From an uncultured Clostridia bacterium (lineage in GTDB: Bacteria; Bacillota_A; Clostridia; Christensenellales; Aristaeellaceae): a stretch of 64,000 nucleotides of DNA. Below the pieces are notes generated by a model. The model saw only the letters and a program-made list of their open reading frames with translations. It ran no database searches and had not been told where the DNA came from. The stretch spans positions 3,287 to 67,286 of the forward strand of contig CAMOGC010000001.1 in NCBI GenBank assembly GCA_946613955.1, given 5' to 3'. Position numbers and translations under genes: made by a program. Below are positions 17,919 through 25,907 of the stretch, piece by piece. Each line of letters begins with the position of its first letter. The first letter of the stretch is position 1.

Positions 17919-18848
17919 ATGGATTCGACGATTTATAAACGGAAAGCGCCTTTGCTCGTGTTCCTGATTCCGGCTTTCGCCTTCCTGGGCGTCTTCCTGT
18001 TTTACCCCTTTCTGCAAAACGTCATCAACACGTTTCTGAAAATCGGAGGGCTGGGACGGGCGCCGGAGGGGCTGAACGATCCCTGGTATGAAAACTACGC
18101 GCGGATGATGACGGATCCCTATCTGGGAACGGCGCTGAAAAATACGCTGCTGATGATGGGCGCCACCATCGTCTTCCAGGTGGGGATCGCCCTGGGGCTG
18201 GCGCTGCTGGTGGATACCATTCCCCGGCGCGGAGCGGAGTTTTTCCGGACGGTCTATTTTTTCCCCATCGTGATTTCCGCCACGGCCCTGGGACTGATGT
18301 TTAATCTGATCTTCCTGTACAAGGGCGGCATGGTGAACCAGCTGCTGCTGGCGATGGGCCGGCTGGAAACGGAGACGAAGGCCAGCGGAAAGGTGCTGAT
18401 TACCTGGCTGGACTGGAAAGATCAGAGCCGGTTCCTGTTCACGATGTTCCTGCCGGTGATGTGGCAGTATGTGGGGTTCTACTTCGTCATCCTGGTCACG
18501 GGGCTGAACAATATCGATCAGGATCTGTATGAAGCCGCCGCGCTGGACGGGGCGGACGGCTGGAAAAGGACCCGCTACATTACCCTGCCGCTGCTGCGCA
18601 ATGTGCTGTGCACCTGCCTGGTGCTGGCCATTACGGGAGCGCTGAAGGTTTTCGACCTGCCCTGGGTCATGTTCGGAGCGGGAATGCCCCAGAACCAGGG
18701 ATGGCTGACGGGCACCTATATGTATGACCAGACCTTCAACCGCATGAACGTGGACTACGGCTCCACCATCGCCGTGCTGATCGTGGTGCTGGGCGTCGTG
18801 ATTTCCGGCATCTCCAACCGGATCTTCCGGCCCAGCGAGGATTATTGA
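17919..18848 (+). CDS. Sugar ABC importer permease, MalF-type
   Basis: A 309-residue membrane protein with six predicted helices. The cytoplasmic EAA loop YEAAALDGADGWKRTRYITL (about 206-225) is the docking site for the ATPase. Ribosome site AAAGAGAGGA precedes ATG 17919. It partners the MalG-type permease 13 bp downstream. No ATPase gene is present in the locus; importers of this CUT1 class commonly borrow a shared MsmK/UgpC-type ATPase encoded elsewhere, so that is assumed here. Confidence 0.93.
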   Translation: MDSTIYKRKAPLLVFLIPAFAFLGVFLFYPFLQNVINTFLKIGGLGRAPEGLNDPWYENYARMMTDPYLGTALKNTLLMMGATIVFQVGIALGLALLVDTIPRRGAEFFRTVYFFPIVISATALGLMFNLIFLYKGGMVNQLLLAMGRLETETKASGKVLITWLDWKDQSRFLFTMFLPVMWQYVGFYFVILVTGLNNIDQDLYEAAALDGADGWKRTRYITLPLLRNVLCTCLVLAITGALKVFDLPWVMFGAGMPQNQGWLTGTYMYDQTFNRMNVDYGSTIAVLIVVLGVVISGISNRIFRPSEDY

Positions 18849-18861
18849 GGGAGGAAGCGCC

Positions 18862-19722
18862 ATGCGCCGAAAGCAAAAAAACAGCCCGCTCAGGGGCCTG
18901 ACCTGGCTTGCGCTGAGCTTCTGGGCCCTGACGACCATTTATCCTTTTCTTTGGGTGCTGCTCAATTCCTTCCGGAAAAAGGGCCTGATCATCAGCGATT
19001 CTTTTTCCCTTCCCGTCGGCGCCGCATTCACCATGGAGAACTATCAGACGGCATGGCAGCGCTCCAGCTTCGCCAACGCCTATCTGAACAGCTTCCTGAT
19101 TTCCGGAACGGTGACCCTGGCCGTCGTCATCCTGGCGGGACTGGCCGCCTACGGTCTGACCCGGTACCGGTTCAGGGGAAAGGGCCTGATGAACAGCCTG
19201 ATCCTGGCGGGGATGATGTTTCCGGTGTTTTCCACCATTATTCCTGTTTTCCGGCTGGAGGTCATGATGGGCATCGCCGGGACGGGCAACCGGTGGCTGA
19301 GCCTGGTGGCGGTCATTCTTCCCCAGATCGCGGGCAACCTTTGTTTCGCGATCATCATCCTGCGGGGGTTTATCCGCTCCGTGCCCGTGGATCTGGAGGA
19401 GAGCGCCTATCTGGAGGGATGCAGCGTTTATCAGATTTTCTTTCACATCATCGTTCCCGTCGCCAAATCCTCCTTCGCCACGGTGGCTATCTTCGCTTTC
19501 CTCTGGAGCTACAACGATCTGTTTACCCAGTCCTTCTTCCTGCGCTATCCCCAGGAGCGGGCCATTACCGGGCTGCTGAATGAAATCAGCTCCCAGGCGG
19601 GGGTGAACTACGGGCTGATGGCGGCGGCGGTCGTGCTGGTGGTGATCCCGGTGCTGATCGTCTATATCTGCCTGCAGAAGAACATCATCAAGGGACTGAC
19701 GGCCGGAGCCGTCAAGGGATAG
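18862..19722 (+). CDS. Sugar ABC importer permease, MalG-type
   Basis: A 286-residue membrane protein with six predicted helices and the EAA loop segment DLEESAYLEGCSVYQIFFHI (about 176-195), the second ATPase docking site. GAGGGAGG lies before ATG 18862. It is the last gene of the importer operon; dapF follows from its own promoter, which starts at the stop codon of this gene. Confidence 0.93.
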   Translation: MRRKQKNSPLRGLTWLALSFWALTTIYPFLWVLLNSFRKKGLIISDSFSLPVGAAFTMENYQTAWQRSSFANAYLNSFLISGTVTLAVVILAGLAAYGLTRYRFRGKGLMNSLILAGMMFPVFSTIIPVFRLEVMMGIAGTGNRWLSLVAVILPQIAGNLCFAIIILRGFIRSVPVDLEESAYLEGCSVYQIFFHIIVPVAKSSFATVAIFAFLWSYNDLFTQSFFLRYPQERAITGLLNEISSQAGVNYGLMAAAVVLVVIPVLIVYICLQKNIIKGLTAGAVKG

Positions 19723-19724
19723 AT

Positions 19725-19753
19725 TTGCACATTCTGGTCTGCTATGCTATGAT
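19725..19753 (+). promoter_or_regulatory. Promoter of dapF
   Basis: TTGCAC (19725-19730), 17 bp, TATGAT (19748-19753), directly after the permease stop codon and 50 bp before the dapF start. Confidence 0.65.
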
Positions 19754-19802
19754 GATTCCCGGAACCCGTGCCGGAAGCCGGCGAAGGAAGGGAGGCACCC
19801 TT

Positions 19803-20645
19803 ATGCGTTTTACCAAGATGCAGGGGATCGGAAACGATTACGTCTATGTGGACGCCGGGAAGGAAAGCATCGCAGATCCCGGAGCCCTGGCCAGGAAAAT
19901 CAGCGACCGGCATTTTGGCGTCGGCAGCGACGGCCTGGTGCTGATCCTGCCGGGGGAGGACGGCGCGGATTTTACCATGCGCATGTTCAACGCCGACGGA
20001 AGCGAAGCCGAAATGTGCGGAAACGCCGCCCGATGCGTCGGGAAATATGTTTTTGAGCGGGGATTAACGGATCGGACCGTTTTCCTGCTGAAAACCGGCG
20101 GGGGCCTGCGGGAAATCCGGCTGAATATCCGCGAGGGGAAGGCGGCCTCCGTCACGGTGGATATGGGGGCGCCCGAGCTGCGGCCGGACAGAATTCCGGT
20201 CATCGCCGAGGGCGACCGGGTCGTCGGGCTTCCGATCGAAGCGGATGGAAAAACCTGGCGGGCCACCTGCCTGAGCACCGGGAATCCGCACTGCGTCCTG
20301 TTCCTTCCGGAGGTGGAGGGGCTGGATCTAACGAAGATCGGGCCGGAGATGGAGCATCATCCGCTGTTCCCCCGTCGGATCAACACGGAGTTTGTCCAGG
20401 TCATCAGCCGAACCCGCCTGCGGATGCGGGTGTGGGAGCGGGGAGCCGGGGAAACCATGGCCTGCGGGACCGGCGCCTGCGCAGTCCTGGCGGCGGCGGT
20501 GCTGAACGGGCTGACGGAACGGGAAGCGGATATTACCCTCAACGGCGGCGAGCTGCATATCGCCTGGGACGAAAAAACCGGCCATCTGATGATGACCGGC
20601 CCCGCGGAATTCGTTTTCGAGGGAGAATGGCCCGAAGAAACCTGA
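19803..20645 (+). CDS. dapF: Diaminopimelate epimerase
   Basis: A 280-residue enzyme that converts LL- to meso-diaminopimelate for peptidoglycan and lysine synthesis. Both catalytic cysteines are present: Cys72 in MCGNAARC and Cys221 in ACGTGAC. FTKMQGIGNDYVYVD at the N-terminus is diagnostic. ATG 19803 has AAGGGAGG upstream; the 26 extra in-frame codons before it lie across the promoter and are excluded. A strong terminator follows at once, so this is probably a single-gene transcript, although read-through from the importer operon is possible. Confidence 0.97.
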   Translation: MRFTKMQGIGNDYVYVDAGKESIADPGALARKISDRHFGVGSDGLVLILPGEDGADFTMRMFNADGSEAEMCGNAARCVGKYVFERGLTDRTVFLLKTGGGLREIRLNIREGKAASVTVDMGAPELRPDRIPVIAEGDRVVGLPIEADGKTWRATCLSTGNPHCVLFLPEVEGLDLTKIGPEMEHHPLFPRRINTEFVQVISRTRLRMRVWERGAGETMACGTGACAVLAAAVLNGLTEREADITLNGGELHIAWDEKTGHLMMTGPAEFVFEGEWPEET

Positions 20646-20654
20646 GAAGCTTTT

Positions 20655-20678
20655 CCGGCGCGGAGCGCCGGTTTTTTT
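20655..20678 (+). terminator. Terminator after dapF
   Basis: CCGGCGC, loop GGA, GCGCCGG (20655-20671) followed by seven T residues. It overlaps the stop codon of the convergent gene ending at 20677. Confidence 0.9.
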
Positions 20679-22050
20679 ATTGCAGGATCATGCCCAGAAT
20701 GCCTGAATCGGTCAGATCATCCAGCAGCGCCTGGCAGGCGGAAGTGGGGATTCCCACCAGGAAACGGAAGGCCCCCTTCATGATGGAGGGCATGACCCGG
20801 GGCAGGAATTCGGCCAGTGTGACATCGTTGACCCGGAGAATGTCCACCGCCGAATCGTATTCCTCCTTCGGGGGCGGAGACAGAAGGGTGTCCGCAGGAG
20901 GCTCGAGAAAGCCCTCGGCCGTGATCATGGCGGGCCCTGGCTCGCCCCCGGAAGAGGGCTTCCGGATTTCCAGGGAGAATCGGCCGTCCCTCTCCGCGTT
21001 CAGGAAGGCGGAAAAGCCGACATTGGGAAAGAGGCCGCCCGTCAGGGAGACGTTGACCAGGGAGCTTCCCTCATGCGGCCAGGAAACCGGCAGGGAGGCG
21101 GCACTGGCGTGGAGCGAGAGCAAATCCTGATCCGCCCCGTCTACCCGGGTCAGTCCAATCTTCAGCTGGCCGGACTGGGACGGACCGGAGCGGACGCGGG
21201 AAAAGGAGAAGAAGGGGAGAATGCCCTGGTCCATCCGGGGCAGGGACACCTCGTAGCTTTCCCGGTTTTCGGAGGAGGTACGGGTATAGAAGGTCCCCGC
21301 CGCCGCGGAACTCCAGGTTTCCAGATCCGGCCGGCGGACAACGGTAATGTCCCCGCCGGCGGCGATTTTGGCCCTGATGTATTCCGGGATTTCATGGAAA
21401 ACGGCCTGAATGGTTTCGTCATAGCCGGTGTCCAGCCCCAGAGAATTGATGAAAACCTGGAGGTTCGGGTTGTTGTTCAGATGCCAGTTCCAGTCCTTGG
21501 CCAGCACGTCCACCTGATCGCTGGTAATTCGGCCCTCGCTTTCGATCGAGGACTGGGCCGTCCGCCAGGCGTATTGCAGGCGGCGGAAGCTGTATTTCCA
21601 GGAATGGGGAAGAAAAAGCGCGGGATACTGGAGAGGGACGCCCAGGTGCTCATAGGTTTTGGCGCCGAATTCCAGGAGGGAATCGTTGGACAGCAGCAGC
21701 GGGACGCCGCCCAGCAGGGGGGAGGTTACCAGCATCTTATCCTGCTTCCCCTCCAGCAGGAAGTCCATGGGCTGCGCGTCCCTGTCCCGGGGGACGAAGG
21801 AGAGCTTCAGGCTGAAATATTCCTCCGCCGGGGCGTAGGTCCAGGAACCGCGGAAGATGAGGGCGTCCAGCAGCGCTCCGTATCCCTCCAGCCGCTCCCG
21901 GAGGGCCGGGGAAAAGGCGTCCGGATGAATCTTCAGGGTAAACTCGAAGGCGCTGGTCCGCGCGGCGAAGGGAGCATCTTCCTCTCCAAGCCCGGACAGG
22001 GGCGAAAGCAGCAGGCACAGGGCGGCCAGCCACGCGAACAGCTTTTTCAT
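20677..22050 (-). CDS. Secreted protein of unknown function (457 aa)
   Basis: Not recognised. The first 22 residues form a clear signal peptide (MKKLFAWLAALCLLLSPLSG), and no further membrane segment is visible, so the protein is exported. The rest is a mix of beta-rich segments and charged stretches with repeated mentions of hydrophobic-polar strands, suggesting a large soluble domain, without catalytic motifs I can name. It lies 87 bp downstream of, and on the same strand as, the CHAP cell-wall amidase, so a role at the cell envelope is plausible. The stop codon sits inside the dapF terminator. The ATG is preceded by GGAGGAAAA. Confidence 0.75.
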   Translation of the reverse strand: MKKLFAWLAALCLLLSPLSGLGEEDAPFAARTSAFEFTLKIHPDAFSPALRERLEGYGALLDALIFRGSWTYAPAEEYFSLKLSFVPRDRDAQPMDFLLEGKQDKMLVTSPLLGGVPLLLSNDSLLEFGAKTYEHLGVPLQYPALFLPHSWKYSFRRLQYAWRTAQSSIESEGRITSDQVDVLAKDWNWHLNNNPNLQVFINSLGLDTGYDETIQAVFHEIPEYIRAKIAAGGDITVVRRPDLETWSSAAAGTFYTRTSSENRESYEVSLPRMDQGILPFFSFSRVRSGPSQSGQLKIGLTRVDGADQDLLSLHASAASLPVSWPHEGSSLVNVSLTGGLFPNVGFSAFLNAERDGRFSLEIRKPSSGGEPGPAMITAEGFLEPPADTLLSPPPKEEYDSAVDILRVNDVTLAEFLPRVMPSIMKGAFRFLVGIPTSACQALLDDLTDSGILGMILQ

Positions 22051-22137
22051 GGCGCTTTTCCTCCTTCGCGCGGCCGGCCGCCGCGCGTCTTTCAGGCGGG
22101 CCGCCGGTTTTTCGGCGGCAAAGCCCGCTTTTCCTCG

Positions 22138-23034
22138 TCAGTCGTCTTCATCCACGACGGTCCAGGTGGCCGGATCCCGATCGATCTTCAGGTCCACCTC
22201 GTCGCTCAGGAGAAGCTGGGTTTCCATATTGGCCACTCCGTTGGCCCGGAGACCGTGGGCCGACTGGAAGGCGCGAACCGCCTCCACGGTCGCGTTTCCG
22301 TAATTGCCGGAAACATGTTTCGGATCCAGAAGCCCCAGATAGGACAGTTTGTCCTGAAGAGCGCGGACCTTGACGCCGTTGTTGCCGAAGCGCATCGTAA
22401 TATCCGCCAGATCGTGCACCGTTCCGTATCCGAGAATCTGGGTATTGGACAGATCATAGACGTTCCGGGCGACGCCCACGGGATTGTTCCCTTCGATGAC
22501 ATGAATGGCAACCCGGCCGGCGTCATCCCGGGAGCAGTATTCCACCAGCGCCACATGATCCGTATCGGAGCCGCTGGTCCAGGTAAAGAAAATATAGTCC
22601 CCGGGCTGGGGAATGTAGTCCCCGGTCCGCACATATTCCCGGCGGCCCTTCAGCCACTCATAGCCCCAGCCGTCCACCTCGCCCTTGCGGACGATAAAAC
22701 GCCCCTCCCGGATAAACCAGGCGCGCCCTGTGTTCTGGCCGGAATAGCGGGGGAAGACCGTCCCCAGCAGGTTCATGTCGTAGCGCTGGTCCACCTGGTC
22801 CACGCACCAGCAGAGAAACTCGGCGCACCACTGGCAATAGGGATCGCCGGCCCATTCGCCATACTTGCTGCGCCCGTGCTCCCCTTCCCGATATCCCACC
22901 TCGCCGGAGGCCACCTCCAGCAGCCAGGTTACATAGTCCGGCACCGGGACGGCGGGGGCGATCTTTTCCTCCCCGCGGGCGGAAAAAAGCGGCAGCATCA
23001 GCAGACAAAGCAACCATAGCGACAGACGTTTCAT
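22138..23034 (-). CDS. Secreted CHAP-type amidase/endopeptidase with peptidoglycan-binding domain
   Basis: A 298-residue exported protein. A signal peptide (about 1-21) is followed by a CHAP-like domain (about 35-195): the nucleophile is probably Cys71 in YCQWCAEFLCW or a nearby cysteine, and the histidine lies in DTDHVALVEY. A C-terminal peptidoglycan-binding repeat follows (about 205-275; KVRALQDKLSYLGLL, then GNATVEAVRAFQSAHGL). Such enzymes cut peptide stems of peptidoglycan. It ends in an acidic tail VDEDD. The ATG 23034 has GAAAGGGGG upstream. Probable partner: the unknown secreted protein just downstream. Confidence 0.88.
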   Translation of the reverse strand: MKRLSLWLLCLLMLPLFSARGEEKIAPAVPVPDYVTWLLEVASGEVGYREGEHGRSKYGEWAGDPYCQWCAEFLCWCVDQVDQRYDMNLLGTVFPRYSGQNTGRAWFIREGRFIVRKGEVDGWGYEWLKGRREYVRTGDYIPQPGDYIFFTWTSGSDTDHVALVEYCSRDDAGRVAIHVIEGNNPVGVARNVYDLSNTQILGYGTVHDLADITMRFGNNGVKVRALQDKLSYLGLLDPKHVSGNYGNATVEAVRAFQSAHGLRANGVANMETQLLLSDEVDLKIDRDPATWTVVDEDD

Positions 23035-23107
23035 GCGGCGGCCCCCTTTCCGGAACGATGCTTTTCAAGGGTTATTATAGCAAAGTTCCCCCCTGAAGAC
23101 AACCTTG

Positions 23108-23980
23108 TCAGACGCTTTCCGGAAGGATCAGGCTTTCCATCCGGGTATGGCAGAGGTAGGTGTTGCGCCACAGGGGCGCAAGGGCGGAAAAAGCCGCGCG
23201 GGCCTTGGCGGGGGTCTGGAAGACACCGAAGACGGCGCTGCCGCTGCCCGTCATCAGGGCGGCTCCCGCGCCGGCGTCCCGCAGGCGGGCGATGGCCTTC
23301 CCGATTTCAGGCCGCATGCGGACGGAAACCGGCTGGAGCACATTGCCAAGCGCCTTACGAAGCGGGATCATGTCTCCGGTTTCCAGCGCGGAAAGCACCC
23401 GCTCCGTATCCGGGCGGGGCTGATCCCCTTCCGCATGCCAGGCCTGGAAGACGTCCCGGGTGGAAAGCCCCCGGCAGGGCTGGACGATGACCAGCGGATA
23501 CAGCCGGCCGCAGGGATGGTTTTCCATCCGCTCCCCAATGCCCCGGGTGCGCGTCAGTCCGCCCCGGAGGCAGAAGGGAACATCCGCCCCGAGGGAGAGA
23601 CCCAGCTTTTCAAGATCGGGGAGGGACAGGCCGGTTTGCCAGAGCCGGTTCAGCCCCAGGAGCACCGCCGCCGCGTCCGCGCTGCCGCCGCCCATACCGG
23701 CGCCGACCGGGATGCGCTTATGGACGGAAATCGCCGCGCCTCCGGAGTACCCCGTCGCATCCTTCAGCAGCCGCGCCGCCCGGAAGGCGAGATGCTTTTC
23801 ATCCGCCTTCAGCAGCGGACGCCCGGAGGTGCTCAGGGACAGGGATCCGGCCTTCTCCAGCCGCACCGTATCGGCCAGGGAGACGGGCTGCATCACCATA
23901 TCCATCAGATGATACCCATCCTCCCGGAGCCCCGTGATATCCAGGGACCAGTTGATTTTTCCGCAGGCTTCCACAATCAT
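23108..23980 (-). CDS. ispE: 4-diphosphocytidyl-2-C-methyl-D-erythritol kinase
   Basis: A 290-residue GHMP kinase of the non-mevalonate isoprenoid pathway; it phosphorylates CDP-methylerythritol at the 2-hydroxyl. CGKINWSLDITGLREDGYH is the substrate-binding N-terminus and PVGAGMGGGSADAAAVL the glycine-rich ATP loop with the catalytic Asp. Two ATGs lie close together: the one at 23986 touches GGAGGA, so ATG 23980, 7 bases from it, is chosen. Monocistronic from its own promoter. Confidence 0.95.
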   Translation of the reverse strand: MIVEACGKINWSLDITGLREDGYHLMDMVMQPVSLADTVRLEKAGSLSLSTSGRPLLKADEKHLAFRAARLLKDATGYSGGAAISVHKRIPVGAGMGGGSADAAAVLLGLNRLWQTGLSLPDLEKLGLSLGADVPFCLRGGLTRTRGIGERMENHPCGRLYPLVIVQPCRGLSTRDVFQAWHAEGDQPRPDTERVLSALETGDMIPLRKALGNVLQPVSVRMRPEIGKAIARLRDAGAGAALMTGSGSAVFGVFQTPAKARAAFSALAPLWRNTYLCHTRMESLILPESV

Positions 23981-24061
23981 ATCCATTCCTCCACGCGCAG
24001 GGCGCCGGCGGGTTTTCAAAAGGCGGCGCACGGCCGGAAATCCGTCGGCTTCGCGGGCTCA

Positions 24062-24090
24062 ATCATATCCAAAGTCGCTAAAAGATGCAA
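24062..24090 (-). promoter_or_regulatory. Promoter of ispE
   Basis: On the minus strand TTGCAT (24085-24090), 17 bp, TATGAT (24062-24067). It is back-to-back with the plus-strand promoter of the DUF1934 gene. Confidence 0.7.
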
Positions 24091-24097
24091 GGAAATC

Positions 24098-24126
24098 TTG
24101 CAAACCGGGGAAGAAGAGTATAGACT
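24098..24126 (+). promoter_or_regulatory. Promoter of the DUF1934 gene
   Basis: TTGCAA (24098-24103), 17 bp, TAGACT (24121-24126). A second TATACA lies 2 bp further on, so the exact -10 is uncertain. Confidence 0.55.
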
Positions 24127-24162
24127 ATACAATGGAGGGAATCCTCCCGAAGGAGCGATGAC

Positions 24163-24615
24163 ATGAAGAAGAAAGAAATCCCGGTGCTGATCGATCTGGC
24201 GGCCATCGCCAGCTATGAAGGCATTCAGGACGACCCGATTCAGATGATGACGACCGGAACGCTGAGCCACCCGGAAGAGGATCTGTATCTGCTGCATTAT
24301 CGCGAGAGCCAGCCGGATGAGGAAACCGGCGCCCTCCAGGAATTCGACGTGCAGCTGATTCTGAAGCGGGACCAGGTGACCATGAACCGGTCCGGCGTTT
24401 TTTCCAATACCATGATGTTCCGGAAAAACCACCGCTATGAAGGGGCGTATCATACGCCATACGGCGATCTGAGCCTGGCGATGCTGCCCCGGGAGGTCCG
24501 CTGCGAGCTGGGGGAGGAAGCGGGCCGGGTGCATCTGAAATATGAGCTGAGCATGCAGGGAAACTATGCCTCCAGCAATGAGCTGCGTCTCGAATACCGG
24601 ATCCGGGAAAACTGA
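24163..24615 (+). CDS. DUF1934 (YwiB-like) small beta-barrel protein
   Basis: A 150-residue cytoplasmic protein of the DUF1934 family, which has a calycin-like beta-barrel fold and no assigned reaction. MTTGTLSHPEEDLYLLHYRES near the N-terminus, then VTMNRSGVFSNTMMF and YHTPYGDLSLAML are the recognisable family segments. The ATG follows GAAGGAG with 9 bases of spacing. The downstream GT4 gene has its own promoter. Confidence 0.85.
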   Translation: MKKKEIPVLIDLAAIASYEGIQDDPIQMMTTGTLSHPEEDLYLLHYRESQPDEETGALQEFDVQLILKRDQVTMNRSGVFSNTMMFRKNHRYEGAYHTPYGDLSLAMLPREVRCELGEEAGRVHLKYELSMQGNYASSNELRLEYRIREN

Positions 24616-24635
24616 AAACCGGATTCCGCCGCGGC

Positions 24636-24663
24636 TGGACAGGAATCTTTTTTTCGGTATAAT
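24636..24663 (+). promoter_or_regulatory. Promoter of the GT4-flippase operon
   Basis: TGGACA (24636-24641), 16 bp, perfect TATAAT (24658-24663), 27 bp before the GT4 start. Confidence 0.65.
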
Positions 24664-24689
24664 GAGATAATATCAACAGGGAGGCTTTT

Positions 24690-25907
24690 ATGATTATTGG
24701 CGAGCTGACGGAGACTTATCCGCCCATGCAGGACGGGGTAGGCCGCGTTTGCTGGGCCTACTGCAAGGCGCTGGAAAGAGCCGGCCATACGGCATATTAT
24801 ATTGCCCCCGACGATCCGGAGCAAAGCCGGATCGAGGGGCTGAACACGCTGCTTTACGGGGGCCTTCAGATTCCCAGACAGAATTACCGGCTGGGGACGC
24901 CGGATCTGAGCCGGGCCTTCTGGAAGCGGGTCCGGGAGATTCCCTTTGACATTCTGCACATTCATTCCCCTTTTCTCAGCTTCCGGATCGCCCGGCAGCT
25001 TCAGCGGATCAATCCGGAAATCCCCATCGTGGCGACCTTTCACAGCAAGTATTACGACGATGCATACAAGGTGACCCACAGCAACACCATCGCCCGTCAG
25101 GTTGTCAACCATATCATCCGGATCTATGACCAATGCGACGAGGTCTGGACCATGAATCCGGAAACGGCCAACGTGCTCCGCTCTTACGGATACCGGGGCG
25201 AAATTGTCATTTCCCCTAACGGAACCGACCTTTTCGAGATCGACCGGGAACGGGCGGCGGAAACCCGCCGGAGGCTCGGCATCCCCGAAGAGAAAAAGGT
25301 ACTGTTGTTTGTGGGCCAGATCGACCGGAAGAAAAATATTCATTCGGTGCTGCAGGCCTGCGCCCTGCTGAAAAAGGAAGGGCTCGACTTTGAACTTCTG
25401 CTGGCGGGGGAAGGGCCGGACCGGGGCAGCCTGGAAAAGCTGCAGGATGAGCTGGATCTTGGAGACAGGGTTCGTTTCCTGGGCTTTATCCGGAACGGGG
25501 AGGAGCTCCGATGCCTCTATACCCTGGCAGATCTGTTTGTATTTCCGTCCCTCTACGATAACGCCCCCATGGTCGTCCGGGAGGCGGCGGTCTGCGGAAC
25601 GGCCTCTGTGCTGGTTCGGGGCAGCTGCAGCGCGGAGGGCATTACGGATGGGGTCAACGGGTTTCTTTGTGAAAACCGGGTCGAGGATATTGCCCGGGCC
25701 ATTCGGGAAGGGCTGCCCTCCGCCCGGGAGACCGGGGCGCGGGCCCGGGAGACGATTCCCAAGCCCTGGGATGAGATCATCGCCGACGTGCTGGAACGAT
25801 ACGGAGCCATGATTGAGCGGAAAAAAGCGGAGGCTTTCGCGGCCGGCGGAAGAAACGTGTTCATGCGCGAAAAACCGAACCGGAAGAGTGGAAGAGAGAA
25901 CGGATGA
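24690..25907 (+). CDS. GT4 glycosyltransferase (GT-B fold)
   Basis: A 405-residue retaining glycosyltransferase. The N-terminal Rossmann half begins IIGELTETYPPMQDGVGR; the C-terminal half has LLFVGQIDRKKNI, GPDRGSLEKL and the donor-binding PSLYDNAPMVVREAAVCGT segment with the E-x7-E type pattern. ATG 24690 follows AGGGAGG. It overlaps the next gene, a lysyl-PG-synthase-type membrane protein, by 4 bp, a pairing commonly seen in glycolipid or lipid-modification operons. Acceptor and donor unknown; diacylglycerol or a polyprenyl lipid is a guess. Confidence 0.9.
   Translation: MIIGELTETYPPMQDGVGRVCWAYCKALERAGHTAYYIAPDDPEQSRIEGLNTLLYGGLQIPRQNYRLGTPDLSRAFWKRVREIPFDILHIHSPFLSFRIARQLQRINPEIPIVATFHSKYYDDAYKVTHSNTIARQVVNHIIRIYDQCDEVWTMNPETANVLRSYGYRGEIVISPNGTDLFEIDRERAAETRRRLGIPEEKKVLLFVGQIDRKKNIHSVLQACALLKKEGLDFELLLAGEGPDRGSLEKLQDELDLGDRVRFLGFIRNGEELRCLYTLADLFVFPSLYDNAPMVVREAAVCGTASVLVRGSCSAEGITDGVNGFLCENRVEDIARAIREGLPSARETGARARETIPKPWDEIIADVLERYGAMIERKKAEAFAAGGRNVFMREKPNRKSGRENG

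Noticed and set aside
22096..22132. GC-rich hairpin with TTTT on the plus strand between two minus-strand genes
   Set aside because: The U tract is on the wrong strand for the flanking genes, so a terminator is not supported; left as an unassigned hairpin.
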